NCBI RefSeq assembly: GCF_946227985.1
Contig: NZ_CAMKGL010000012.1
Location: 1 to 64,000, forward strand
Origin: Serratia quinivorans
GTDB lineage: Bacteria > Pseudomonadota > Gammaproteobacteria > Enterobacterales > Enterobacteriaceae
Direction of reading: 5' to 3'
DNA length: 64,000 bases
Part shown: positions 5,734 to 14,287 of the stretch, piece after piece
Layout of the letters: each line of letters starts with the position of its first letter
Position numbering within the stretch: the stretch's first letter is position 1
Translations under genes and position numbers: made by a program
Notes under the pieces: generated by a model
What the model saw: the letters and a program-made list of their open reading frames with translations, nothing else
What the model was told of the DNA's origin: nothing
Database searches by the model: none

Positions 5734-8700
5734 ATGCAAAACGTATATGCCTTTTACCTCAAGGCCAAACAAAAAACCGGGAAACCTTCCCTCTTTATCT
5801 GGTTCGACGCGAAGAACGACAGTCGCGCCCAGCGTGATCTCGCCAACTACATTGAGGATGCGGAACTGGAAGAGAAGGATTACTTCAAGGCCGCCCGTAC
5901 CGATTACCCTGTTAATGATGATCTGCCTCCAGAGGGTGCATTTTCTGATACCTGGTGCGATCGTTACGAACTGGCAGACGACAAACGTACTTGGCAATTG
6001 ATCACCACAGCCGGCGAACAACAGCAGGAGCAGAACAAGCCTACGGGTGAGTATTTCGCGACAAACCTCGATAAGCACACCGTGATCGCCGCTGCCTGGC
6101 TGTATGACCGCGACTGCTTGAAACTGAACGAGGACCAGTTAAAAACAGCTAAAGCGCTCGTAATGGACGATGCCCAGCGTTACCCACAAAACGTAATTCT
6201 GGCGCTGACCAGCCTCAAGCAATTCGAATTTCTATATCCAGAAATGCCGGTTGCTGCGATAGCTGGAATGAAGGCCGTGTGGCCACCATTCGGGAAAGCC
6301 CCGGAACTTGGGAAACTTTGCCAGTTTGCGACCGAATATTTAGACGCCAAGATAGAGCAGCGCGTTGACATTATCACAAAGTGGCTCACTTCTACTGGCG
6401 GCACCAAGCCTGCCGAACCGGCAGAAGAGCAGTTGCGCACTTCTTCCGGCGCACTGGCTAGCACGGGTAAAGACCCCGCACAGGGCACGCCGATCGATTC
6501 ATTCCAAACGTTGGAAATTGTAATCGGCTGTGCGCTCTACCCGTCCGATTTTGATATCAGCAATCCACCGGGTTCGATTGTGAATGCCGTCCGTGAAATG
6601 AAAGCCCGAAAAGACAAAGCACTGGCGGGCTGGTACGAGCTGTTGCGCGAGACTCCGGGTGTGCTCGATTTTTCCCGAGAGGCCATCGTAACGCTGATTC
6701 GTAGCGCCGAAGAAAATATCCACGTTACTCCGGGCGCCCTGCGTACCTACATCAACGCAAACCTGATTGAAGTCAGCAGCAATGCCGTGCAACAAAAACC
6801 GGAATTCACGCAACAGAACGGTGTCGACGCGCACCAAATCGCCTCAAATGAGGGTGAAAAAGAAGAAGTGGCGACCGTTGATACTACGGTTGTCGAGTTT
6901 GAAACTGAACGCCGAGCATGGATCCGCGGCGAAGTTATAGCGGCATTGAGCGGCGACACTGGTGTGATGGGTGAAGATGACGTCGCTAAGCTCATGGCTG
7001 CAATCGACGAAGGTATGAAATACACCTACATTGCTCGACTACTGGCCAAAGAGATCGAACCGTGCGACCCGCTGCAACAGCTGGCCGCTGATGAAATTCA
7101 TCACCTTACCTGCGACGTGCTGGAGAACTGGGTAGATGACAAAGATCCGCGCGTTGCTTTCATCAACGAGCGAGTCGAGTTCTACCTGAGAGAAGCACGC
7201 CAGGCATTGGAACAAACTGAGGCCTCTGCACCTGCAGCCGGAGAACTGCGCAGCATGGGTGGTGGCCAATTCGACGTGTCTGCGCTATTTGCTGAGTCAC
7301 CACTGGCTAACATCAGTACAGCAGAATCCATATCAACAGATTTTCGGGAAAATGAGGATCTGACAACCGAAGGTGTTCGGGGATTCCTGAATTCGTCAAC
7401 CAAAGCGGCCGATTTGTCAGGTGAAACGACTAAATTGTCAGGTGACGGCGTAACGCCGAACGATGAAAAGCCCACAGAGAAGCCGTTACTATCGGTCCCG
7501 CCATATTTCGAGCCGGGCCGCTATCACGATGTCCCTAACGAGGTCTACCACTCGGCCAACGGTATCAGCAGCACAATGGCAAAGGATGCGCGGATCAGTC
7601 TGATGTATTACCACGGCCGCCACGTCATCAAGACGATCGGTCGTGACCGCAGCGACGCGCTGACATTCGGATCCCTGGTGCACACTCTTGCGCTGGAGCC
7701 AGAGAAGATGGAACGAGACTTCAACGTCGAACCCATCATTCCGGAGGGTGCTTTCTCCAACACGGCATCAATGCGCGCGTTTATCGACGCACATAATGAA
7801 ACTCTGCCGAAAATGACAGACTCGGACACCCTGCGGTCAATCATGGACGAACACAACGCCAAGCTGCCTACGCCCTACGCGCTGGGTGGGAATGTCGATG
7901 AGATTGGCAGGATATATGCTCTGCTGCCGCCTGAGTTCCAGAGCATCCCTGATGGCCAGAAATTCACGTCTACAGCCATGAAAGCTTGTATCAAAGAGTA
8001 CAACGCAACATTGCCCGAACCACTGAAAACATCAGGTCCACGCGAGGCGTTACTCGAACAGTTGGCACTCATTGATCTGGAGTTCGCCACGTTGGAAAAA
8101 GCGATCCCGTCCCCTCTTCCAGTCAGCGGCAGCAAAGAGGATATGGCAACGCGAATTAGAACCATCTTACCAACGGCAATTTTTGCTGATGAATTGATTG
8201 ATGTTTGGAGAAATGCGGGCGACGGACGCCAATTAGTTACCCAGCAACAAATTCAGCATGCCAAAGCAATCCAGCGTGCGCTATTTACTCATCCGTCGGC
8301 CGGGCCGTTGCTACAGCATGAGCATCGTGCTGTAGAGGCTAGCTATTTCGGCTTTGATGAAGAGACCGGCCTCGAGGTTCGTGTTCGCCCTGACTTAGAA
8401 ATCGATCTCAATGGTGTTCGCGTCGGCGTAGACCTGAAATCAATCAGTATGGGCCGAGTGAAGCAGGACGCCCTGCGCACCAAACTTCACCGGGAAATCA
8501 TCGACCGTGATTATCACTTGAGCGCCGCCATGTATAGCGACGTCGCCGCTTTCGACCAGTTCTTCTGGATCTTCGTCAACAAGGACGAAGGCTATCACTG
8601 GGTCGCAATTGTCGAAGCATCGCCAGACCTACTGGAGCTAGGCCGACTGGAATACAAAAAAGCCATGCGCGACATCAAGCACGCTTACGACACAGAAACC

Positions 8701-8784
8701 TGGCTAGCACCGATCACAGAAGAGATCGTCGATGACCTTAACGATTTTGACCAGCGTCGCATCGAAGCGCTGCGCGTGGCATGA
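5734..8784 (+). CDS. recE: RecE-like exodeoxyribonuclease VIII (1016 aa)
   Basis: RecE degrades the 5' strand of linear duplex DNA and hands the 3' overhang to RecT for annealing. The nuclease domain begins near residue 588 (PPYFEPGRYHDVPNEVYH). Candidate active-site residues are H650 (FGSLVHT), D887 (RVRPDLEID) and the D900-x-K902 pair (VDLKS), the PD-(D/E)XK arrangement of E. coli RecE. Between H650 and D887 lie three HN..LP-type repeats (near 680, 700 and 749), which look like small HeH/SAP-type units. The N-terminal half is variable and dispensable for the nuclease in Rac RecE. At 1016 residues it is longer than the 866 of Rac. Its stop overlaps the vestigial upstream start of recT. Confidence 0.88.
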   Translation: MQNVYAFYLKAKQKTGKPSLFIWFDAKNDSRAQRDLANYIEDAELEEKDYFKAARTDYPVNDDLPPEGAFSDTWCDRYELADDKRTWQLITTAGEQQQEQNKPTGEYFATNLDKHTVIAAAWLYDRDCLKLNEDQLKTAKALVMDDAQRYPQNVILALTSLKQFEFLYPEMPVAAIAGMKAVWPPFGKAPELGKLCQFATEYLDAKIEQRVDIITKWLTSTGGTKPAEPAEEQLRTSSGALASTGKDPAQGTPIDSFQTLEIVIGCALYPSDFDISNPPGSIVNAVREMKARKDKALAGWYELLRETPGVLDFSREAIVTLIRSAEENIHVTPGALRTYINANLIEVSSNAVQQKPEFTQQNGVDAHQIASNEGEKEEVATVDTTVVEFETERRAWIRGEVIAALSGDTGVMGEDDVAKLMAAIDEGMKYTYIARLLAKEIEPCDPLQQLAADEIHHLTCDVLENWVDDKDPRVAFINERVEFYLREARQALEQTEASAPAAGELRSMGGGQFDVSALFAESPLANISTAESISTDFRENEDLTTEGVRGFLNSSTKAADLSGETTKLSGDGVTPNDEKPTEKPLLSVPPYFEPGRYHDVPNEVYHSANGISSTMAKDARISLMYYHGRHVIKTIGRDRSDALTFGSLVHTLALEPEKMERDFNVEPIIPEGAFSNTASMRAFIDAHNETLPKMTDSDTLRSIMDEHNAKLPTPYALGGNVDEIGRIYALLPPEFQSIPDGQKFTSTAMKACIKEYNATLPEPLKTSGPREALLEQLALIDLEFATLEKAIPSPLPVSGSKEDMATRIRTILPTAIFADELIDVWRNAGDGRQLVTQQQIQHAKAIQRALFTHPSAGPLLQHEHRAVEASYFGFDEETGLEVRVRPDLEIDLNGVRVGVDLKSISMGRVKQDALRTKLHREIIDRDYHLSAAMYSDVAAFDQFFWIFVNKDEGYHWVAIVEASPDLLELGRLEYKKAMRDIKHAYDTETWLAPITEEIVDDLNDFDQRRIEALRVA

Positions 8785-8798
8785 GGAGAAACCAAACT

Positions 8799-9863
8799 AT
8801 GAGCAATATCAGCATTCCAGAAGAAAAAACTGCATCGGTTACTGACTCAAACGTCGCGCTGTTTAACCCTCAGTACCTGACAGCTATTAATAACTTCGCC
8901 CAGGTGATGGCAAGCGGCGTGTCAACAATTCCTCGTCATTTACAGGGAAACCCTGCTGACTGCATGGCAATCGCTATGCAAGCCGCACAATGGCAAATGA
9001 ACCCATTCGCAGTAGCGCAGAAAACTTTCACCGTTGGCGGAGTTCTTGGATATGAGGCGCAGTTGGTCAACGCAGTTATTTCAACTCGTGGTCCGCTGGT
9101 CGATCGCATCAACTATGACTGGTTTGGTCCGTGGGAAAAGGTGATCGGCAAGTTTGAAATTAAGAAAGGTGACAAAGGCGAATATCGGGTTCCGGGTTGG
9201 AAATTTGCGGATGAGGAAGGGATTGGCATTCGTGTTTGGGCAACGTTAAAAGGCGAAAATGATCCGCGAGAATTGACCATTTTGCTGGCGCAGGCTCGTA
9301 CACGTAACTCGACGTTGTGGGCAGATGATCCACGTCAACAACTTGCCTATTTGGCCGTTAAGCGCTGGGCGCGCCTGTATTGCCCGGAAGTGATCCTCGG
9401 CGTGTATACCTTCGATGAGCTGGAGCAACGCACCGAGCGTGAAATAAACCCACAGCAGGCAACGTCACGCGTTAGCGTCAGTCAGTTAGCCGACGCGCCA
9501 CCGGTAACAGCGGCTCAACGTAGCGCCCCGCCAGTGGCTTCTGACGATATCGCCAGCGATATCAGAGCATCAATTGAAATAGCAGTGACGACAGATCAAG
9601 CCTCCTCTATCCGTGCCCAGGTGGAAGAGTTGAAACAGAAACTAGGCATCAGCGCATACACAGAGCTGAAAAACAAAGTGGTGAAGCGCCACCGACAGAT
9701 CACCGCAACGGCAGATATCAGCACCCAATTGAAGGATTGCCGTACTCCTGAGGATTTCGCCGCGGTTGAGTCGTTGATCAGACGGTCTGAACGTGACCTG
9801 AACGTCGACGAGTTAGAGCGCTTCCAGTTGGCACTGGATGACCTGCGGCCGGAGTACCAGTAA
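8799..9863 (+). CDS. recT: RecT-family single-strand annealing protein
   Basis: The 354-residue product has the RecT-family core: FNPQYLTAINNFAQVMA, NPADCMAIAMQAAQW, MNPFAVAQKTF, GYEAQLVNAVI and the ARLYCPEVILGVYT block. The C-terminal third is poorly conserved and charged. The ATG at 8799 is preferred because GAGGAG stands before it; an in-frame ATG at 8781 overlaps the recE stop and lacks a site. RecT-family proteins coat single strands and promote annealing with the RecE overhang. The order recE-recT-small gene-xis-int follows lambdoid recombination modules. Confidence 0.88.
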   Translation: MSNISIPEEKTASVTDSNVALFNPQYLTAINNFAQVMASGVSTIPRHLQGNPADCMAIAMQAAQWQMNPFAVAQKTFTVGGVLGYEAQLVNAVISTRGPLVDRINYDWFGPWEKVIGKFEIKKGDKGEYRVPGWKFADEEGIGIRVWATLKGENDPRELTILLAQARTRNSTLWADDPRQQLAYLAVKRWARLYCPEVILGVYTFDELEQRTEREINPQQATSRVSVSQLADAPPVTAAQRSAPPVASDDIASDIRASIEIAVTTDQASSIRAQVEELKQKLGISAYTELKNKVVKRHRQITATADISTQLKDCRTPEDFAAVESLIRRSERDLNVDELERFQLALDDLRPEYQ

Positions 9864-10048
9864 TGAGCATACTGATCGGTTTCGTTCTGCTGGTCAGTCC
9901 GTGCGGCCACGACGCCTGCGACGGGTTGCCGGTATCTGAACGGATTTACTCAAGCCTCGACGGGTGCGAGAAGGTGAAAGAGGCTATCCAGTTGCGCCGG
10001 CCCCGCGCTGTTTTGTACTGCAGCGAAGTATTTCGATCTGAAAACTGA
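9863..10048 (+). CDS. Small DUF1482/YebW-like prophage protein (61 aa)
   Basis: The ATG overlaps the recT stop (TAATG). The product begins MSILIGFVLLVSPCG, a short hydrophobic start, and has cysteines at 14, 19, 35 and 53. The pattern (hydrophobic start, C..C, 'Y.S...C', C-terminal C) recalls the DUF1482 family found beside recombination genes in Enterobacteriaceae prophages. The match is by pattern only. It may be exported or membrane-associated. Confidence 0.5.
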   Translation: MSILIGFVLLVSPCGHDACDGLPVSERIYSSLDGCEKVKEAIQLRRPRAVLYCSEVFRSEN

Positions 10049-10106
10049 TTTTTGAAAATCAAAACACAACGCAGGCCACGGCTAAGATCGTGGCCGGTTG
10101 TGCGTA

Positions 10107-10121
10107 GGAGCATAACCAATG
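10107..10121 (+). promoter_or_regulatory. Start cassette GGAGCATAACCAATG before xis
   Basis: Exact cassette copy directly preceding the excisionase start. Confidence 0.7.
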
Positions 10122-10394
10122 AGTAAAAAGCTGACGTTAGAAGAATGGTGCGATGAAACTTACCCAGGCAAGAAACCAACACTGCAAACATTATGGCGTT
10201 GGGCCAGAAATGGGAATTTTTATCCGCCAGCAGAAAAACACGGCAAACAGTACCGGCTGACACCAGGGACTATCTACATCAACCCCAATGATCTCACCCT
10301 GGGGAAAAAAATAAAGGAAGCGCAGAGCCCACAACCGGCGAGGCAAGCGTTCATGGAAAAGGTGATCAATGGCACGGCGAAGGGAGGGTTATGA
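10119..10394 (+). CDS. xis: Excisionase (Xis)
   Basis: The 91-residue product has the winged-helix start typical of lambdoid excisionases: LTLEEWCDETYPGKKPTLQTLWRWARNG, then a basic wing (PPAEKHGKQYRLTP) and a tail. Xis bends DNA at the attachment arms and steers integrase toward excision. Its last 26 bases overlap the integrase start, as in lambda xis-int. The start lies in an exact cassette copy, so it shares its translation signal with several other prophage genes. Confidence 0.85.
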   Translation: MSKKLTLEEWCDETYPGKKPTLQTLWRWARNGNFYPPAEKHGKQYRLTPGTIYINPNDLTLGKKIKEAQSPQPARQAFMEKVINGTAKGGL

Positions 10395-11451
10395 CATGCG
10401 CTTACCGAAAAACCTTACGTTTCGTCGTAATAGGAACGCATTTTATTGGCGCAATCCGGTCACAAAAAAGGAAATATCTCTTGGGCAGATTGCGCGACGT
10501 GACGCCATAGCGCAGGCGATCGAAGCCAATCATTACATCGAGGAAAATTACTCCCCGATTTTGTTATTGGAGAAAATCAAAGGCAGCCACGAGTACACGC
10601 TAAACTCCTGGCTCGAGCGGTACGATGTCCTTTTCAAGCGCCGGAGTCTGGCCGAGAACACTTACAAGGTGCGCATCGGTCAGTTTGCCATGATCAGCGA
10701 AAAGTTAGGCAGCATGGTGCTATCAAAAATCACGACTCGCCACGTTGCCGAGTTCCTCGAAATTTGGATTGCCCAGGATAAAAAAACAATGGCAGCAACT
10801 ATGCGCTCCGTACTGTCTGACATATTTCGTGAAGCAATTGTGGAAGGTCATATCGAAAACAACCCCGTTACGCCCACGCGAGCCGCAAAGGTGGTGGTGA
10901 AGCGCGAGCGGCTAGAGTTGGCGCAGTACATGTCCATTCGTGAAACTGCTGTCACCATGCCGCCGTGGTTCGGTCTGGCGATGGATCTCGCGCTGGTCAC
11001 CGGGCAACGACGCGAGGATTTGACGCAATTCCGATTCGAGCACGTCGTAAATGGGCGGCTACAGATCGAGCAAGGTAAAACAGGCGCCATGATCTCCCTT
11101 CCCCTCGATCTGGAACTGAAATCGGTAGGCCTGCGCCTCGGTACGGTGATTGACCGTTGCCGGCTCGCCAGCAACACCGAATTTATGCTCAGTGCCGGCA
11201 TCAGGAAAAACAGCCCGGACGGCTCCTTGCACCCAGATGGATTAACGAAAAAGTTTGTTGCTACGCGAAAGGCCTCAGGGTTGCAATTTGAGGAAAATCC
11301 GCCGACGTTCCACGAGATCAGGAGCCTGGCCGGACGGTTGTATGAGAAGGAAAAAGGGAAAGAATTTGCGCAGAAATTACTGGGGCATAAATCCGAAAAA
11401 ATGACGGGTAAATATCTCGATACGCGGGGGAAAGAATACGTGATGTTGTAA
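10369..11451 (+). CDS. int: Lambda-type tyrosine integrase
   Basis: The 360-residue recombinase starts MARRREGYDMRLPKNL, parallel to lambda Int (MGRRRSHERRDLPPNL), which supports the ATG at 10369 over the internal one at 10396. Visible catalytic residues are R in TGQRREDL, HEIR (HxxR), H in LLGHKSEKMT and Y in GKYLDTRG. The N-terminal arm-binding and SAM-like domains cover about residues 1-175. It overlaps xis by 26 bases. It points at the attachment site 80-110 bases downstream, inside the sdsR terminator region. Confidence 0.93.
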   Translation: MARRREGYDMRLPKNLTFRRNRNAFYWRNPVTKKEISLGQIARRDAIAQAIEANHYIEENYSPILLLEKIKGSHEYTLNSWLERYDVLFKRRSLAENTYKVRIGQFAMISEKLGSMVLSKITTRHVAEFLEIWIAQDKKTMAATMRSVLSDIFREAIVEGHIENNPVTPTRAAKVVVKRERLELAQYMSIRETAVTMPPWFGLAMDLALVTGQRREDLTQFRFEHVVNGRLQIEQGKTGAMISLPLDLELKSVGLRLGTVIDRCRLASNTEFMLSAGIRKNSPDGSLHPDGLTKKFVATRKASGLQFEENPPTFHEIRSLAGRLYEKEKGKEFAQKLLGHKSEKMTGKYLDTRGKEYVML

Positions 11452-11452
11452 A

Positions 11453-11564
11453 AGACCGAATATAGAAATTCGGACATAATTCGGACATTTTCGGACAAAT
11501 CAAAATAAACACTTTAAAATCAATAACTTAAAAAAAGACCGAATACGATTCCTATATTCGGTCT
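11453..11564. other. Prophage attachment region (attL or attR) at the sdsR terminator
   Basis: AGACCGAATA occurs at 11453 and again at 11536, where it forms the left arm of the sdsR terminator stem. The prophage integrase ends at 11451 and chromosomal sequence (sdsR, yebY) begins by 11536, so the crossover must lie here. The exact core cannot be set without the other end of the prophage. Confidence 0.6.
11469..11497 (+). repeat. Three helically phased TTCGGACA repeats between int and the attachment site
   Basis: TTCGGACA occurs at 11469, 11480 and 11490, spaced 11 and 10 bases, so all lie on one face of the helix. They lie between the integrase stop and the attachment region, where arm-type Int or Xis sites are expected. 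The use is inferred. Confidence 0.6.
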
Positions 11565-11635
11565 AGGGAAATGGCTCTTGGGAGAGAGCCGTGCGCTAAA
11601 AGTTGGCATTTTGTGCAAAGCTTGTTCAGCCGTGC
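11530..11635 (-). ncRNA. sdsR: SdsR (RyeB) stationary-phase small RNA
   Basis: The minus strand carries GCCAACTTTTAGCGCACGGC, CTCTCCCAAGAGCCATTTCC and a terminator stem AGACCGAATA-TAGGAATCG-TATTCGGTCT followed by seven T residues. These match my recollection of E. coli SdsR, which lies beside yebY as here. The 5' end is placed at 11635 because TTAAAGTGCACGG parallels the sigma-S start region in E. coli, giving about 106 nt. SdsR is a sigma-S-dependent Hfq RNA that represses mutS, tolC and porin mRNAs. Prophage insertion just past the terminator leaves the RNA complete. Confidence 0.88.
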
Positions 11636-11766
11636 ACTTTAAGAGTAGCTTACCGCGCTATTTTTGCCAGCCAGCCACACGGCGAGTGATAGTTTCATTA
11701 AGAAATTATTTCCACATGTTTTTCATCACCGGTTAACCCCAAACTAACCCATTGTGCGATAAGCGA

Positions 11767-12108
11767 TTAGTGAGCGCACAGCTTCTCGGCGCGTTCGCGG
11801 TACGGCTCAACGCTCATTTTATGACCGGGATTGGCAGCGTCATCCAGCAGGATCACGTCCAGCGGCTGGGCGCGCTGTTGCCCTGCTTTCACCTGCGCCT
11901 CTGCGGCTTCGTTGAGGGGGTACTGCATCAGCGTGCTGTTGTTGAGAACAAACAGTGCGCCGCCGCTGCGGCACTGCAACGTCACCTCTTCTTTGGTGAA
12001 CGCCCATTGTTTGCCGTATTCCAGCTTGGTGATGTTCACCAGTTGATCTGCCGCCAGCGCACCGGTCGCGGTTGCCAACAGCGTTATACCAAGTAATGCC
12101 AATTTCAT
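11767..12108 (-). CDS. yebY: YebY family periplasmic protein
   Basis: The 113-residue product has a signal peptide (MKLALLGITLLATATGALA, cut before ADQLV) and a small beta domain with cysteines at CRSG and at the C-terminus (EKLCAH) that could form a disulfide. It is the DUF2511 protein that follows yobA-yebZ in enterics. It is last in the yobA-yebZ-yebY run, 69 bases after yebZ. A role in copper handling is inferred from its partners only. Confidence 0.88.
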   Translation of the reverse strand: MKLALLGITLLATATGALAADQLVNITKLEYGKQWAFTKEEVTLQCRSGGALFVLNNSTLMQYPLNEAAEAQVKAGQQRAQPLDVILLDDAANPGHKMSVEPYRERAEKLCAH

Positions 12109-12177
12109 GTTGTGGCCTTAAGGTTGCTATTTGATTCAATTTTCCCGCAGTTCGGGGGCATCCGGCAAGCCGCAATG

Positions 12178-13059
12178 TTACACCGGCGCATAAGTTGCAA
12201 ATAAACTGACCAGCAGCAGCACGCCTGCACCCAACCCCACTTCAATCCAGCAGGCCAGCACCAGCCCGCGCTGTGCCAACTGCGGCATACTGCTCATTGC
12301 CGGGACGATAGCGTAACGGTTGGCCAACGCCACCATCACCATCATCGCCACCAGTGCGGTTTTGAACAGCAGCAGGCGCTGGTAAGATGAATTGACGTCC
12401 AGCGGCCAACTACCGAGAATGATCAAACTGTTGATCACACCGGTCAACACCACCAGCGCAACCGACAGGTGGCCCCAACGCGAGAAGCGAATCAGCGTGG
12501 TGATCGCATCGCTGCGGCTTTGTGGTTGAGCCAGATAACGCAGGCAAATCAGCAACGGCAGCAGGCTGCCAAACCAGTAACCGGCCGCCAACAAATGCAG
12601 TGCATGGTTAAAACGATGCGCTACGCCGAGCGCTCCATCATGCATTGCTGCATGGCCGATAAACGCCATGCTGACCAGCAACAGTGTAGAAAGCAGGGCC
12701 AAAAACTGCGTGCGGCGCGGTTCTGCCAACCACAGACTCAGCAACGCCAATAATGAAATGCCCAGGTGCCAGCGCCAAACCTCACCGAAGGTGGTGCCCA
12801 GTACCGCCCACCACACGTCCAGCCGCCAGGTATCGGCCCAACCGTCGCCCATCTGTCCGGCCTGAATAGCCAACAACGCCACGGCAGAAAGCCCGGCAAG
12901 CCAGGTGCAAGAGACCAGCAAAGGACGCACATCACGGGTGAGATACGGGGAAAGGCGCTGCGGCGACAATAAGGCGGTGAACAGGCTGGAGCCAAACATC
13001 AGCATCACCGCCGCAAAGTGCACAAAGCGACACAGGACAAACAGGGTCGCCAGACTCAT
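12178..13059 (-). CDS. yebZ: CopD-family inner-membrane copper protein YebZ
   Basis: The 293-residue protein has about eight predicted membrane helices with conserved histidines (RFVHFAAVMLMFGSSLF, GHAAMHDGALG, FNHALHLLAAGYWFGSLLPLL), the CopD pattern. CopD proteins act with periplasmic CopC to move copper through the inner membrane. It starts 3 bases after yobA ends, so translation is coupled. Members of this family differ in whether they help copper tolerance or uptake. Confidence 0.92.
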   Translation of the reverse strand: MSLATLFVLCRFVHFAAVMLMFGSSLFTALLSPQRLSPYLTRDVRPLLVSCTWLAGLSAVALLAIQAGQMGDGWADTWRLDVWWAVLGTTFGEVWRWHLGISLLALLSLWLAEPRRTQFLALLSTLLLVSMAFIGHAAMHDGALGVAHRFNHALHLLAAGYWFGSLLPLLICLRYLAQPQSRSDAITTLIRFSRWGHLSVALVVLTGVINSLIILGSWPLDVNSSYQRLLLFKTALVAMMVMVALANRYAIVPAMSSMPQLAQRGLVLACWIEVGLGAGVLLLVSLFATYAPV

Positions 13060-13062
13060 GAG

Positions 13063-13446
13063 TTAGTTTACGGTGAAGCTGTACTGGCCTTTGGTTTTAT
13101 GACCGTCGACCGAAACCACATGCCAGCTGACGTTATATTTTCCTGCTGCCAGATCGCCCTCGATAGGCAGATTGACCTGGGTATTGTTGTTTGCATCAAG
13201 CTGCAACTTGCCGGTTTTCACTTCGGCGTTGTCTGGCCCGGTGATTTTAATGCCGCTAAAGTTAGGCTCGATACCTTCGGAGAAGTTAAGCGTCAGCACT
13301 TTTGGTGCCGGGCTAACGCTGGCATCTGCCGCCGGCGTTTCAACTTTCAAATGAGCATGGGCCAGTGCCTGCTGGGAAGAAAGCCCGACAAACAGTACGA
13401 AAATAGTGGAAAGCAGGCGATAAGAAGAACGAATTTTACCAATCAC
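13063..13446 (-). CDS. yobA: CopC-like periplasmic copper-binding protein YobA
   Basis: The GTG at 13446 is chosen because TAAGGGATA stands before it; an in-frame TTG at 13482 has no such site. The product (127 aa) begins VIGKIRSSYRLLSTIFVLFV, a signal peptide cut after ALA, so the mature start is HAHLKVETP. The leading HAH and the C-terminal SWHVVSVDGHKTKG supply the CopC copper ligands. It heads the operon with yebZ. A Fur-like palindrome 177 bases upstream hints at iron-linked control. Confidence 0.9.
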   Translation of the reverse strand: MIGKIRSSYRLLSTIFVLFVGLSSQQALAHAHLKVETPAADASVSPAPKVLTLNFSEGIEPNFSGIKITGPDNAEVKTGKLQLDANNNTQVNLPIEGDLAAGKYNVSWHVVSVDGHKTKGQYSFTVN

Positions 13447-13622
13447 AGTGATATCCCTTAAAGCAATAATCGAGGGTGACAAGGATTAAGGCCAACCGCC
13501 AGGGCGATGTATCAGCAGCCCAACCCACCGCAGATGATTGCGCCACGGGTAAACAGAAGAAGGGATTAACCAGTAACCCACTGTTTTAACTCTCTACCAT
13601 CCCTGTAGCGTATCGGGTCAAA

Positions 13623-13643
13623 TGATAACGAGTGTCATTATGC
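13623..13643. promoter_or_regulatory. Fur-box-like palindrome upstream of yobA
   Basis: TGATAACGAGTGTCATTATG shows 16 of 21 positions shared with the classical Fur consensus (TGATAATGAGAATCATTATC...). It lies in the 320-base gap between yobA and ftnA, both leftward, so it can only serve the yobA operon or an unseen transcript. Confidence 0.62.
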
Positions 13644-13722
13644 AAGTCGAGCAGAACGCTGGCATTTTGCGATCTGGTAGCACATATCGCTGCATAACCA
13701 CGATAAACTCAGGGCATAAAAA

Positions 13723-13757
13723 AACCGCGCACCGGGCAAAGCCGGCACGCGGTTTTC
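13723..13757 (-). terminator. Terminator of ftnA
   Basis: On the minus strand AACCGCGTGCCGG-CTTTG-CCGGTGCGCGGTT is followed by TTTTTAT. Two stem positions are mismatched. Confidence 0.8.
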
Positions 13758-13768
13758 AACAAAGGCAA

Positions 13769-14287
13769 TTAGACCTGGCCGTTAGCACTTTCGCCGGCCG
13801 CACCCATTTTCTTCAGATCTTTATCAATGAAGAACAGTGCATTACCGCTGTTACCCACCAGCGCCAGTTTATCCAGCACGGATTTGAACAGCTTCTCTTC
13901 TTCGTGCTGCTCGGCAACGTACCACTGCAGGAAGTTGAAGGTCGAGTAATCGTGGGCGGTCATTGCAGCATGCGCCAGTTCGTTGATCTGACGGGTAATC
14001 AGTTGTTCATGTTCGTAAGTCTGCTGGAACACATCCGCCAGGGAGGCAAACTCAACCGGCGGTGCAGCGATACTGCCCAGCAGCGGCAGGGAACCGGTGT
14101 CGCTCAGGTATTCGAACAGGCGTTGCATGTGCTGCATCTCTTCCTGAGAATGCTCTTTAAGGAATGAGGCGGCCCCTTCAAAGCCTTTATCGCTACACCA
14201 TGCGCTCATTTGCAGGTACAGATTGGCAGAGTAAAACTCCAGGTTCAGTTGCTCATTCAGCTTCTTGGTCATTTCTGGCGTCAGCAT
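13769..14287 (-). CDS. ftnA: Bacterial non-haem ferritin
   Basis: The 172-residue four-helix protein carries the ferroxidase residues E17 ([11 protein letters not shown]), E49/E50 and H53 (HSQEEMQHM), and later glutamates in YEHEQLI and [10 protein letters not shown]. Ferritin cages of 24 subunits oxidise and store iron in the cytoplasm. Both flanks lack operon partners: a terminator follows it and a 375-base AT-rich promoter region precedes it, divergent from holE. Confidence 0.95.
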   Translation of the reverse strand: MLTPEMTKKLNEQLNLEFYSANLYLQMSAWCSDKGFEGAASFLKEHSQEEMQHMQRLFEYLSDTGSLPLLGSIAAPPVEFASLADVFQQTYEHEQLITRQINELAHAAMTAHDYSTFNFLQWYVAEQHEEEKLFKSVLDKLALVGNSGNALFFIDKDLKKMGAAGESANGQV

